Counted from the stretch's first letter, positions 1 through 6,624 are shown. The stretch is DNA of 7,236 bases from Clostridiaceae bacterium (GCA_012729935.1 JAAYBY010000249.1:1-7236); one strand, 5' to 3'. Made by a program: numbers and translations. The notes: generated by a model not told the origin, from the letters alone.

Positions 1-609
1 CGGTTTTGCCCGTGCGGCGCGCTCTGTTTCGCGAATCAGGGCTGTGGCAGACGCGTAGGCTTCGAAACACCCTCGCCGTCCGCATGTGCATGACTCACCG
101 CCCGAACGGATCACCATGTGTCCGATTTCACATCCGGCATGATTGAATCCGCTGTAAATCTGTTTATGAATGACGACTCCGCCGCCAACACCGGTTCCCA
201 GAGTCAACGTAACAGAGTGGCTGGTGTTGCGGGCAGCACCCGCGACGCTTTCAGCAAGAGCTGCAACGTTGGCATCATTATCGACGAAAGTCGGCCGGTC
301 AAGAAATTTGCGCATGATGCATCGAATGGGAACATTGCGAAAAGGTAAATTGTTGGCATAAATCAGATTGCCGCCCGCGTTGTCAGGTGTTCCCGGAGCG
401 CCGACGCCTACAGCGATGACCTGGTCATCTGAAATATTTTCTTCGTCCATGAGCGATCGGGCCAGCAAGGCCATGTCCTGGACAATCGCATCCTGAGTTC
501 CATCGGTTTGCGTTTTGGTTCTTTTCTTTCTGAGCAGCCGGCCGGATTCATCAACAAGACCTGCTTTAATGTTTGTACCACCCAGGTCAATTCCAACAAC
601 GAAACGCAT
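1..609 (-). CDS. glk: ROK-family glucokinase, N-terminal 203 residues (runs off the left edge)
   Basis: The frame is open from the ATG at 609 to base 1 without a stop, so the C-terminal third is missing. The product is a cytoplasmic sugar kinase of the ROK family, most likely ATP:glucose 6-phosphotransferase. Visible motifs are the phosphate-binding loop DLGGTNIKAG (residues 8-17), GAPGTPD (70-76), DNDANVAALAE (110-120, D112 the expected catalytic base), the glycine-rich LGTGVGGG (137-144), EIGH (161-164) and the zinc motif CTCGRRGCFE (174-183), with H164, C174, C176 and C181 as expected zinc ligands. There is no N-terminal helix-turn-helix, so this is a kinase and not a ROK repressor. The start is supported by a GGGG-rich ribosome binding site at 618-623, 8 bases upstream. 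Glucose is inferred from the family; other hexoses or N-acetylated sugars remain possible. It follows ecfT by 126 bases and has its own promoter. Confidence 0.9.
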   Translation of the reverse strand, partial: MRFVVGIDLGGTNIKAGLVDESGRLLRKKRTKTQTDGTQDAIVQDMALLARSLMDEENISDDQVIAVGVGAPGTPDNAGGNLIYANNLPFRNVPIRCIMRKFLDRPTFVDNDANVAALAESVAGAARNTSHSVTLTLGTGVGGGVVIHKQIYSGFNHAGCEIGHMVIRSGGESCTCGRRGCFEAYASATALIRETERAARAKP

Positions 610-667
610 CGCTTTAGCCCCCTGCTCATTTACTAACGGACAGTCCAGCCGCCGCTTTCTGACTTCC

Positions 668-697
668 ATTATAGCCCAGCGTAAACGGCGATATCAA
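668..697 (-). promoter_or_regulatory. Sigma-A type promoter of the ROK kinase gene
   Basis: On the minus strand a consensus -10 box TATAAT (668-673) lies 18 bases from a -35 box TTGATA (692-697, five of six consensus bases). Transcription would start near 660, giving a leader of about 50 bases before the ATG at 609. The kinase is therefore probably transcribed independently of the ECF genes. No clear terminator for ecfT was seen in the 610-735 spacer, so read-through from upstream may add to this promoter. Confidence 0.75.
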
Positions 698-735
698 GCT
701 CATAGCCCGCGTTCACAGCAGCCTCATTTGAACAT

Positions 736-1536
736 TTATAAATACTGAACCAGCAGAATAGCCGTGCAGGCGATCAGGAAGACGATTGTAAAAACAATAT
801 CCTTCGGGCCATAGTGGAGTATTTTCAAACGTGTCCGTCCTTCACCGCCGCGATAACACCGGGCTTCCATCGCAACAGCCAACTCTTCCGCGCGCTTGAA
901 GGCACTGACGAAAAGCGGGATCAGAACGGTTACCAGACCTTTAGCCTTGGCGATGAGGTTGCCCGTGTCGTAATCAGCACCGCGTGAAGACTGTGCTTTC
1001 ATGATCTTATCGGTCTCTTCAAGCAAAGTTGGGACAAAACGAAGCGCAATTGACATCATCATCGCCATTTCATGCGCAGGAAAACGAATCCGTTTCAATG
1101 GATTAAGCAAACGCTCAATCGCGTCAGCAACCAATATCGGTGTCGTCGTCAACGTCAGAAGCAATGTGGTGCTGATGATCAGAAACATGAGTCTGGCCGC
1201 CATGCGAATGGCCGTATAAAGCCCCTGGTCTGATATGGCAACCGACCCGATCGTCAGAAGAGGATCACCCTGAACGGTGAACAGATTGATGACAAACGCG
1301 AAGATCAGGATAAACAGAATGGGTTTAAGGCTGCTGAGAATATGGCGGATCGGTACGCGGGAGATCAGGATCATCGCCAAAGTCAAAACTGCCACAAGAA
1401 TCATCGGCAGAGGCTGATCCGTGAGAAAGATGACTGCCATAAAACAGACAGACAAAATAATTTTAGCGCGCGGATCAAGCTGGTGCAGTAAAGAATTACC
1501 CGGATAATATCGGCCGAGTGTGATTTGCTTCATCAT
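736..1536 (-). CDS. ecfT: ECF transporter transmembrane coupling protein EcfT
   Basis: This 266-residue integral membrane protein is the scaffold (T component) of an energy-coupling-factor importer. It passes ATP-driven conformational change from the EcfA ATPases to exchangeable substrate-binding S components. Hydrophobic segments lie near residues 24-39, 43-60, 71-88, 108-132 and 246-264, with a further one near 201-213. The two cytoplasmic coupling-helix motifs are visible: AQSSRG (181-186) and AMEARCYRGG (222-231), whose arginines dock into grooves of the two ATPase domains. Length is normal for the family. The start at 1536 is supported by AAGGAG at 1548-1553, 11 bases upstream, and by an ATGA overlap with the stop of the ATPase gene, which suggests translational coupling. 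A second ATG follows immediately at 1533, so the true protein could be one residue shorter. No S component is nearby, as expected for a shared group II module. Confidence 0.93.
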   Translation of the reverse strand: MMKQITLGRYYPGNSLLHQLDPRAKIILSVCFMAVIFLTDQPLPMILVAVLTLAMILISRVPIRHILSSLKPILFILIFAFVINLFTVQGDPLLTIGSVAISDQGLYTAIRMAARLMFLIISTTLLLTLTTTPILVADAIERLLNPLKRIRFPAHEMAMMMSIALRFVPTLLEETDKIMKAQSSRGADYDTGNLIAKAKGLVTVLIPLFVSAFKRAEELAVAMEARCYRGGEGRTRLKILHYGPKDIVFTIVFLIACTAILLVQYL

Positions 1537-3341
1537 ATCTGATCACACTCCTTCGCGTTCTGGCAAGAGAGACCAGCTTGAAGGATGTTGCGGACAGCCT
1601 GTTTTGTTTGGTAAGCATGGTTGTCAAGCGCTGGCAGCTGCTGTTTGAGGTCATTCAAAAAAGCGGTTGATCGTGGCATTGAAAGGCCTGCTGCTTCGAG
1701 ACTGGACTCGTCAGAAAAAACCTCGGATGGTTTACCGTACGCGTGGACATGGCCGTCACACAGAACCAGAATCCGATCAGCCAGTCTGGCGATATCCTCC
1801 ATGCTGTGTGATACAAGAATAATGGTTACGCCTGCATCCCGCATGTTGGCAATGTAGTCAAGAATCTCGTCGCGTCCGGCGGGATCCAGTCCGGCTGCCG
1901 GTTCATCGAGTATCAGAATATCCGGTTCCATTGCCAAAACACCGGCGATTGCAGCACGACGTTTCTGTCCGCCTGACAGTTCAAATGGTGACCGTTCCAG
2001 CTCGTCATCTTTGAGCCCGACAATGTGAGCCGCTTTCAGAACGCGCTGTTCAACTTCACTCATTTCCAGACCCATCCGGCGTGGTCCGAACGCAATATCC
2101 TGGAACACGGTTTCTTCAAACAGCTGATGCTCCGGATACTGAAAGAGGAGACCAACATGGCGGCGGATCTTGCGAATGTCCACATTGGCTGTTGCGTTCA
2201 TTCCCAATACGGTCACGTGTCCCTGCTGAGCTCGGATCAAACCGTTCAGATGCTGAATCAGTGTCGATTTTCCCGATCCGCTGTGACCAATTACCCCGAA
2301 TATTTCGCCTCTGAAGACATCGAAGCTGACATGGTCAAGCGCTCGCATCGCCATAGCAGTATCAGGCGAATAGACAAACGACAAATCCCGAACCTCTATG
2401 ATCGGTTCCCGTTCATCGGGCGGTATCGAACCAGACAGATGCGCCCGATCAGCTAACAGATCTGCTGGTTGCTGCTGTAATTTGGCCGCGGCGAGCATTC
2501 TGAGGATGGCTTGTTGAGCGCCAGACCAGCTGATAGCTTCCATCGGCAGCAGATTTTGTTTTAACTGCGCTGCGATCTCATGGGCGATTTCCGTATGTGT
2601 CGGGATATCCAGGCCTTCACTGCGGATCAGGTCAACCCTGTCAAAAACCTCGGCCGGTATCCCGGATGCTACGATTTTCCCGTCTGATATGATGTGCGCA
2701 AAGTCTGCCAGAAGAACTTCTTCCATGTGGTGCGTAATATTGATGACGGTCATTCCTTTGTTTTGTACCAGATCCTGAACCAGATTCATGAAATCACGCC
2801 GACTAACCGGATCGAGCATCGATGTCGCCTCATCCAGAATCAGGCAGGACGGTTCCATAGCCAGAATGCCGGCAATTGCCAGTTTTTGTTTCTGACCTCC
2901 TGACAGCAGGTGCGGCTGTTTCTGTGCATAATCAGATAACCCGACATAAGCCAGCGACGCGTCGACAGCCTGCCTGATTTTCGACTGCGGGAAGCCCAGG
3001 TTTTCAGGTCCGAATGCCACATCCTCTTCAACCGTTGTACCGACAATCTGATTGTCAGGATTCTGAAACACCATACCGCATAGCCGGCGAATCTCCCAGA
3101 CGCAGCCTTCATCGGCTGTGTTCATGCCTGATACAATAACGATACCGCTGCTTGGCTGCTCCAGTGCATTAATCAGTCTGGCCAGGGTCGATTTGCCTGA
3201 TCCGTTACGTCCCAGAATTGCCACATGCTGACCGGATGGTATGTTTAACGTGACGTCATTAACAGCCAGAAGCGGATCCGGACTGCTCTGGCGATACGTA
3301 TAATGAACATTTTTCATGTCAACAAACAGTTTCATACTCAT
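1533..3341 (-). CDS. ecfA1-ecfA2: Fused ECF transporter ATPase EcfA1-EcfA2 (two ABC domains in one chain)
   Basis: A single 602-residue frame carries two complete ABC ATPase domains that are normally separate proteins of about 280 residues. Domain 1 (about 5-245, then its small C-terminal region to about 285) has Walker A GRNGSGKST (44-52), Q-loop Q93 in FQNPDNQIVG, signature LSGGQ (146-150), Walker B LILDEA (167-172, E171) and H-loop H204; this resembles EcfA1. Domain 2 (about 313-555 plus tail) has Walker A GHSGSGKST (352-360), Q401 in FQYPEHQLFEE, LSGGQ (455-459), LILDEP (476-481, E480) and H512; this resembles EcfA2. Both sites look catalytically intact. A Gln/Ala-rich linker lies near 286-310. 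Together the domains would form the cytoplasmic nucleotide-binding dimer under EcfT. The start at 3341 is uncertain: no good ribosome binding site precedes it, and ATGs at residues 3 and 9 are alternatives. It overlaps ecfT by four bases and sits behind the rplQ terminator. Confidence 0.93.
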   Translation of the reverse strand: MSMKLFVDMKNVHYTYRQSSPDPLLAVNDVTLNIPSGQHVAILGRNGSGKSTLARLINALEQPSSGIVIVSGMNTADEGCVWEIRRLCGMVFQNPDNQIVGTTVEEDVAFGPENLGFPQSKIRQAVDASLAYVGLSDYAQKQPHLLSGGQKQKLAIAGILAMEPSCLILDEATSMLDPVSRRDFMNLVQDLVQNKGMTVINITHHMEEVLLADFAHIISDGKIVASGIPAEVFDRVDLIRSEGLDIPTHTEIAHEIAAQLKQNLLPMEAISWSGAQQAILRMLAAAKLQQQPADLLADRAHLSGSIPPDEREPIIEVRDLSFVYSPDTAMAMRALDHVSFDVFRGEIFGVIGHSGSGKSTLIQHLNGLIRAQQGHVTVLGMNATANVDIRKIRRHVGLLFQYPEHQLFEETVFQDIAFGPRRMGLEMSEVEQRVLKAAHIVGLKDDELERSPFELSGGQKRRAAIAGVLAMEPDILILDEPAAGLDPAGRDEILDYIANMRDAGVTIILVSHSMEDIARLADRILVLCDGHVHAYGKPSEVFSDESSLEAAGLSMPRSTAFLNDLKQQLPALDNHAYQTKQAVRNILQAGLSCQNAKECDQI

Positions 3342-3370
3342 CCCATCATCAAACGACTCGCGCGTCTGAT

Positions 3371-3403
3371 AAAAACAGGGACCGGCGCTTGAGCCTGTCC
3401 CTG
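3371..3403 (-). terminator. Intrinsic terminator after rplQ
   Basis: On the minus strand a 7-bp stem, CAGGGAC pairing with GTCCCTG (3397-3403 with 3376-3382), continues past one mismatch into a 3-bp GGC/GCC stem closed by a 6-base loop (3387-3392). It is followed directly by five T residues (3371-3375). This is a classical Rho-independent terminator about 125 bases past the rplQ stop, and it should end most ribosomal-operon transcripts before ecfA. An A-rich run before the stem gives AAAACAGG/CCTGTTTT as an alternative pairing. Activity on the plus strand is possible but weaker because its T run is separated from the stem. Confidence 0.87.
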
Positions 3404-3528
3404 CCTGTTTTGATCTTATCTGATCTGACGGCTAAACACGCCGACTATACCGGATGAAGAACTGAAGATCAGCCAGGGCGCCCTGATCGTCCTGTTGAAC
3501 GATGCAGTGTCATCCCTGATCAATTGAT
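3404..3528. other. rplQ-ecfA spacer with dense GATC and short inverted repeats
   Basis: No gene is seen between the rplQ stop and the terminator. Within 3404-3540 there are six GATC sites (3412, 3422, 3467, 3485, 3518, 3532), several as GATCAG or CTGATC. An inverted repeat GATCAG/CTGATC spans 3467-3488 and encloses the 12-base palindrome CAGGGCGCCCTG (3474-3485). A TATAGT hexamer on the minus strand (3444-3449) could be a -10 box, but the -35 candidate CTGATC matches only half the consensus, and any transcript would meet the terminator at once. No convincing promoter for ecfA was found here. Confidence 0.4.
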
Positions 3529-4053
3529 TCAGATCAGTTCCAGTCTGACCATCTCGGCGGCATCGCCCTGTCGCGGCCCGATTTTGGTTATACGTGTATA
3601 TCCGCCTGAACGATCCGCATATTTAGGTGCGACCGTGCTAAAAAGGACATCGACCGGATTAATCACATTACCATCGGCATCATGACTCTTATTCAGCCAT
3701 TTCATCGCCTGTCGGCGAACAGCAAGGCGGGAAGGATCATCGACTGTTGACAGCTCATTTTTGATTTCACGGTCAACGACATCATATTTCTTTCCGCTCT
3801 TTGCCGTAACGGATTTCAGTATTTTGCGTCCTTTTCCATCCAGTTTCGCTTTTGATGTAACCAGACCACGGGTTGTGAAATGATCTTTCTCACGAACAGC
3901 GTCCGTGATCAGCTTTTCGGCAATACGCCTGACTTCCTGAGCACGTGCTTGTGTTGTTTCGATCCTGCCATTAAGGATGAGTGTGGTTACCATCCCTCTG
4001 AGAATGGACAGGCGCACATCAGTCGCACGTCCAAGTTTTCTTTGTGCAGGCAT
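3529..4053 (-). CDS. rplQ: 50S ribosomal protein L17 (bL17), long form
   Basis: This is large-subunit ribosomal protein bL17, which sits near the peptide exit side of the 50S particle. The N-terminal part (RKLGRATDVRLSILRGM at 5-21, then IETTQARAQEVR at 31-42) and the C-terminal part (GGYTRITKIGPRQGDAAEM at 150-168) match the family well. At 174 residues it is clearly longer than the roughly 115-130 residues usual in Bacilli. The extra length is a lysine-rich central segment at about 58-106 (3736-3882), containing SGKKYDVVDREIKNE, just before the conserved SRLAVRRQ. My recollection is that similar inserts occur in Clostridia, so this is probably lineage-specific and not an error. The start is fixed by AGGAGGT at 4061-4067, 7 bases upstream. 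It is the last gene of the ribosomal operon, 38 bases after rpoA and followed by a terminator. Confidence 0.96.
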   Translation of the reverse strand: MPAQRKLGRATDVRLSILRGMVTTLILNGRIETTQARAQEVRRIAEKLITDAVREKDHFTTRGLVTSKAKLDGKGRKILKSVTAKSGKKYDVVDREIKNELSTVDDPSRLAVRRQAMKWLNKSHDADGNVINPVDVLFSTVAPKYADRSGGYTRITKIGPRQGDAAEMVRLELI

Positions 4054-4091
4054 GTAAGATACCTCCTATTCGTCAGGTTTTATCAACCGGC

Positions 4092-5045
4092 TTATTCTTC
4101 TTTTGAAGCCAGTGACATCCCTAATTCTTCAAGTTTTTGTATTACTTCTTCAAGTGATTTCTTGCCAAGATTTCGAACTTTCATCATGTCGTCCTCCGTC
4201 CGGGCAGCCAGGTCGCCGATGGTGTTGATACCGGCACGTTTCAGGCAGTTATAGGTCCGAACCGAAAAATCGAGATCTTCGATCGCAGTATCGAGAACCG
4301 GGCTTTTTTTGCTCGTCTCTTCAGAATTGCTGAAGCCGGCACCATTCTCTGCATCAGTCAACGCTGTAAAGAGATTTAAGTGATCACACAGTATGGATGA
4401 TCCAAGACTGAGTGATTCAGTGACCTCAATGGTGGCGTCGGTCCAGATCTCAAGTGTCAGTTTATCATAGTCTGTGAACTGCCCGACACGGGTGTTCTCA
4501 ACATTGAAATTGACTTTCCGCACAGGAGTGAAAATAGAATCTATCGGTATCACACCGATCGGTTGGTTTGACCACTTGTTTCGATCTGCAACATTATACC
4601 CGCGCCCTTTGTTCAGCGTCAGCTCCATAAACAGGCGGCCTTCACCATTCAAAGTTGCAATCGGATGATCCGGATTCATAATCTCGACTTCATCATCACG
4701 TACGATATCACCGGCGGTAACGACACCGGAACGACCTTCATCGGTGCTGATATAAACGGTCTTAGGACCGTCTACATGCAGACGGGCACGGATGCCTTTG
4801 ATATTCAGGATGATCTCTGTGAGATCTTCGACAACACCTTTGATCGTTGAGAATTCATGAAACACACCATCTACACGAATTGCCGTGACAGCCGCACCAG
4901 GAAGCGAGGACAGCAGAACGCGCCTGAGTGCATTACCCAGCGTTATTCCATAGCCCCTCTCCAGCGGTTCAACAACAAACTTCCCGTACGATCCGTCTTC
5001 ATTACTCTCAACACACTCGATCATCGGTTTTTTAATTTCAATCAT
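4092..5045 (-). CDS. rpoA: DNA-directed RNA polymerase alpha subunit
   Basis: The 317-residue alpha subunit dimerises to start assembly of RNA polymerase and contacts UP elements and activators. The N-terminal domain (about 1-228) carries the dimerisation and beta-binding segment GYGITLGNALRRVLLSSLPG (31-50) and VEDLTEIILNIKG (72-84). A short polar linker (about 230-250) leads to the C-terminal DNA-binding domain (about 252-312), with SVRTYNCLKRAGI (261-273) and KVRNLGKKSLEEV (289-301). Length is normal. I chose the ATG at 5045 over an in-frame ATG at 5078 because AGGAGG (5052-5057) lies 6 bases before it and the family begins MIEIKKP; the upstream 11 residues resemble no known extension. It lies 50 bases after rpsD and 38 before rplQ, in the usual alpha-operon order. 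Confidence 0.97.
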   Translation of the reverse strand: MIEIKKPMIECVESNEDGSYGKFVVEPLERGYGITLGNALRRVLLSSLPGAAVTAIRVDGVFHEFSTIKGVVEDLTEIILNIKGIRARLHVDGPKTVYISTDEGRSGVVTAGDIVRDDEVEIMNPDHPIATLNGEGRLFMELTLNKGRGYNVADRNKWSNQPIGVIPIDSIFTPVRKVNFNVENTRVGQFTDYDKLTLEIWTDATIEVTESLSLGSSILCDHLNLFTALTDAENGAGFSNSEETSKKSPVLDTAIEDLDFSVRTYNCLKRAGINTIGDLAARTEDDMMKVRNLGKKSLEEVIQKLEELGMSLASKEE

Positions 5046-5079
5046 TTTACTCCTCCTCTGCGCTCCTGCGAACAGCAAG

Positions 5080-5091
5080 CCGGATATCCGG
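5080..5091. repeat. 12-base perfect palindrome in the rpsD-rpoA spacer
   Basis: CCGGATATCCGG is fully self-complementary and lies just after the rpsD stop. In RNA it could form a short CCGG/CCGG hairpin with an AUAU loop, extended by AAG/CTT flanks around a small bulge. No T run follows, so it is not a terminator. It might protect the 3' end of upstream mRNA or modulate rpoA translation, or be chance. Confidence 0.4.
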
Positions 5092-5095
5092 AAGC

Positions 5096-5710
5096 TTACT
5101 TGGAGTACAACTCAACAATGAGCGTCTCATTGACCTCAATGTCAACGTCTTCACGCGCCGGTAAGCGCAGCACGGTACCTCTCAACGCATCTGCATCAAA
5201 AGACATCCAGGCTGGCACCGGTCGATTGACCAGCTCCTGAAACTTCGTTGATTTACGTGATGCTTCGCGAACAGCGATTTCATCATTGGCCTTGACCGTA
5301 TAAGAAGGAATGTCAACTTTTTTGCCGTTTACCGTAAAATGACCATGTGTGACCAGCTGACGTGCTTCAGCACGCGATGCTGCAAAACCCAGACGATAGA
5401 CGATATTGTCCAGTCTCAGTTCAAGCAGAATCAGCAGGTTTTCACCACTTTTACCTTTAAGACGTGTTGCTTTTTCATACGTATTATGGAATTGCTTTTC
5501 CAGCAATCCGTAAAAACGCTTTGTCTTTTGCTTTTCGCGCAGCTGTGATCCGTACTCAGAAACTTTTTTTCGGCCTTGTGGATGCATACCAGGAACAACG
5601 CTTCTTCTGGCGATCGCACATTTACCTGTATAACAACGCTGGCCTTTCAGAAAAAGCTTTTCGCCTTCTCTGCGGCAAAGCCTGCACGCTGCATCTGTAT
5701 ATCTTGCCAT
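5096..5710 (-). CDS. rpsD: 30S ribosomal protein S4 (uS4), zinc-binding type
   Basis: This is the 204-residue primary 16S rRNA-binding protein that nucleates 30S assembly, and in many bacteria it represses its own mRNA. C9, C12, C26 and C31 form the N-terminal zinc site of the C+ form of S4. The S4 RNA-binding domain covers about 97-160, including LDNIVYRLGFAASRAEARQLV split over 100-120. The C-terminal LIVELYSK ending is typical. I chose the ATG at 5710 (MARYTDAACR) because GGAGGT at 5717-5722 lies 6 bases upstream and the family starts there; an in-frame ATG at 5761 would overlap rpsK and add 17 unrelated residues. It is 16 bases after rpsK. Its presence in the alpha operon matters because S4 is the expected feedback regulator of such operons in E. 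coli. Confidence 0.97.
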   Translation of the reverse strand: MARYTDAACRLCRREGEKLFLKGQRCYTGKCAIARRSVVPGMHPQGRKKVSEYGSQLREKQKTKRFYGLLEKQFHNTYEKATRLKGKSGENLLILLELRLDNIVYRLGFAASRAEARQLVTHGHFTVNGKKVDIPSYTVKANDEIAVREASRKSTKFQELVNRPVPAWMSFDADALRGTVLRLPAREDVDIEVNETLIVELYSK

Positions 5711-5726
5711 GCTTACACCTCCAGAA

Positions 5727-6131
5727 TCAGACTCTTCTTCTCTTTGGCGGCCTGCAGCCATTATGTGGGATTGGCGTTACATCTTTGATCATCGTGACAT
5801 CCAGTCCAGCTGCCTGCAGTGAACGGATAGCAGCTTCGCGACCGCCTCCCGGTCCTTTGACAAAGACTTCTACTGAACGCATACCATGATCGACGGCGGT
5901 TTTTGCTGCTGCTTCAGCTGCCATCTGTGCTGCAAACGGTGTTCCTTTACGGGAGCCCCGCATACCCATGCCACCAGCACTGGACCAGGCAATTGCATTA
6001 CCGGCCGGATCCGTTATGGTAACGATTGTGTTGTTAAACGAAGAATGAATGTGGGCAGCACCACGGTCAATATTCTTGCGTTCTCTTCTTTTCGGCCGGG
6101 CAGCCATCTTTTTCCCTGACGCTTTTGCCAT
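5727..6131 (-). CDS. rpsK: 30S ribosomal protein S11 (uS11)
   Basis: This 134-residue small-subunit protein lies on the 30S platform, near the E site and the path of mRNA. Family signatures are AHIHSSFNNTIVTITD (26-41), GNAIAWSSAGGMGMRGSRKGTPFAAQ around 44-69, VFVKGPGGGREAAIRSL (89-105) and the basic end DVTPIPHNGCRPPKRRRV. A short basic N-terminal tail precedes the core, as usual in this family. The ribosome binding site AAGGAGG (6139-6145) overlaps the rpsM stop, and the gap is only 12 bases, so translation is probably coupled to rpsM. Confidence 0.97.
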   Translation of the reverse strand: MAKASGKKMAARPKRRERKNIDRGAAHIHSSFNNTIVTITDPAGNAIAWSSAGGMGMRGSRKGTPFAAQMAAEAAAKTAVDHGMRSVEVFVKGPGGGREAAIRSLQAAGLDVTMIKDVTPIPHNGCRPPKRRRV

Positions 6132-6143
6132 GTTGTTGCCTCC

Positions 6144-6512
6144 TTACTTTCTTTTTCCTGCTATTGTACGCTTAGGACCTTTTCGTGTCCTGGCATTTGT
6201 TTTGGTACGCTGACCGCGAACCGGCAATCCGGTACGATGACGACGCCCGCGATAGCAGCCAATTTCAGTCAGCCGCTTGATGTTCATGGCGATCGTTCTT
6301 CTCAGATCACCTTCAATCATATATCCGTTCTCAATCGTGTCTCTGATCTTGGTGATGTCTTCATCTGTTAGATCTTTAACACGTGTATCAGGATTAATGT
6401 TGCATGTTGCTAAAATCTTATTTGAAAGCGTTCTGCCAATTCCATAAATATAACAGAGCGCGATTTCAACGCGTTTGTCATTGGGTAGATCTACTCCGGC
6501 AATACGTGCCAT
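6144..6512 (-). CDS. rpsM: 30S ribosomal protein S13 (uS13)
   Basis: This 122-residue protein of the 30S head contacts the P-site tRNA through its basic C-terminal tail and forms bridges to the 50S subunit. The start MARIAGVDLP, the helix-turn-helix-like region IYGIGRTLSNKIL (22-34), EGDLRRTIAMNIKRL (67-81) and the tail RGRRHRTGLPVRGQRTKTNA (89-108) are diagnostic. Length is normal. The start is set by GGAGGTG at 6520-6526, 7 bases upstream; an out-of-frame ATG lies just before the true start (6514-6516). A 112-base spacer with potential RNA structure separates it from rpmJ. Confidence 0.97.
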   Translation of the reverse strand: MARIAGVDLPNDKRVEIALCYIYGIGRTLSNKILATCNINPDTRVKDLTDEDITKIRDTIENGYMIEGDLRRTIAMNIKRLTEIGCYRGRRHRTGLPVRGQRTKTNARTRKGPKRTIAGKRK

Positions 6513-6551
6513 CCATTTACACCTCCATTTATACTGTTAGCTATATTTCGA

Positions 6552-6605
6552 AACGCCAAAGGAAAAGTCCGATTAGATACAATCAGAGCAGCCGCTCCCG
6601 GCGTT
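6552..6605 (-). promoter_or_regulatory. Candidate structured RNA leader before rpsM (possible feedback or attenuation element)
   Basis: In the rpmJ-rpsM spacer, read on the minus strand, AACGCC (6600-6605) can pair with GGCGTT (6552-6557) and enclose two further stems. One is GAGC-GGCT-GCTC (4 bp, about 6585-6596). The other is TCTGATT with AATCGGA (6581-6587 with 6568-6574, one T-G wobble) around a 6-base loop. The two inner stems share a couple of bases, so they may compete. CTTTTCCTTT follows the second stem (6558-6567), so it could also act as a weak terminator or attenuator. The idea of a ribosomal-protein binding leader is inference; no known family was recognised. Confidence 0.35.
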
Positions 6606-6624
6606 ATTCTCAAAAGAGTAACGT

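Noticed and set aside
118..361. Two short plus-strand frames near the left edge
   Set aside because: They are antisense to the ROK kinase, which has clear catalytic and zinc motifs.
610..735. Terminator after ecfT
   Set aside because: No stem of useful strength followed by a T run was found on the minus strand; only the kinase promoter is convincing.
2025..2456. 143-codon open frame on the plus strand
   Set aside because: It lies entirely antisense to the second ABC domain, whose motifs are intact; no ribosome binding site or recognisable domain.
3444..3473. Possible promoter for ecfA (TATAGT on the minus strand)
   Set aside because: The -35 candidate matches only three of six consensus bases and the transcript would immediately meet the terminator.
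5046..5078. Upstream in-frame start for rpoA adding 11 residues
   Set aside because: The strong AGGAGG lies between the two starts and serves the ATG at 5045; the extension matches nothing in the family.
5711..5761. Upstream in-frame start for rpsD adding 17 residues
   Set aside because: It would overlap rpsK, and the ribosome binding site at 5717-5722 points to the ATG at 5710.
5464..5889. 141-codon open frame on the plus strand
   Set aside because: It is antisense to rpsD and rpsK, both of which are certain, and the peptide has no recognisable features.
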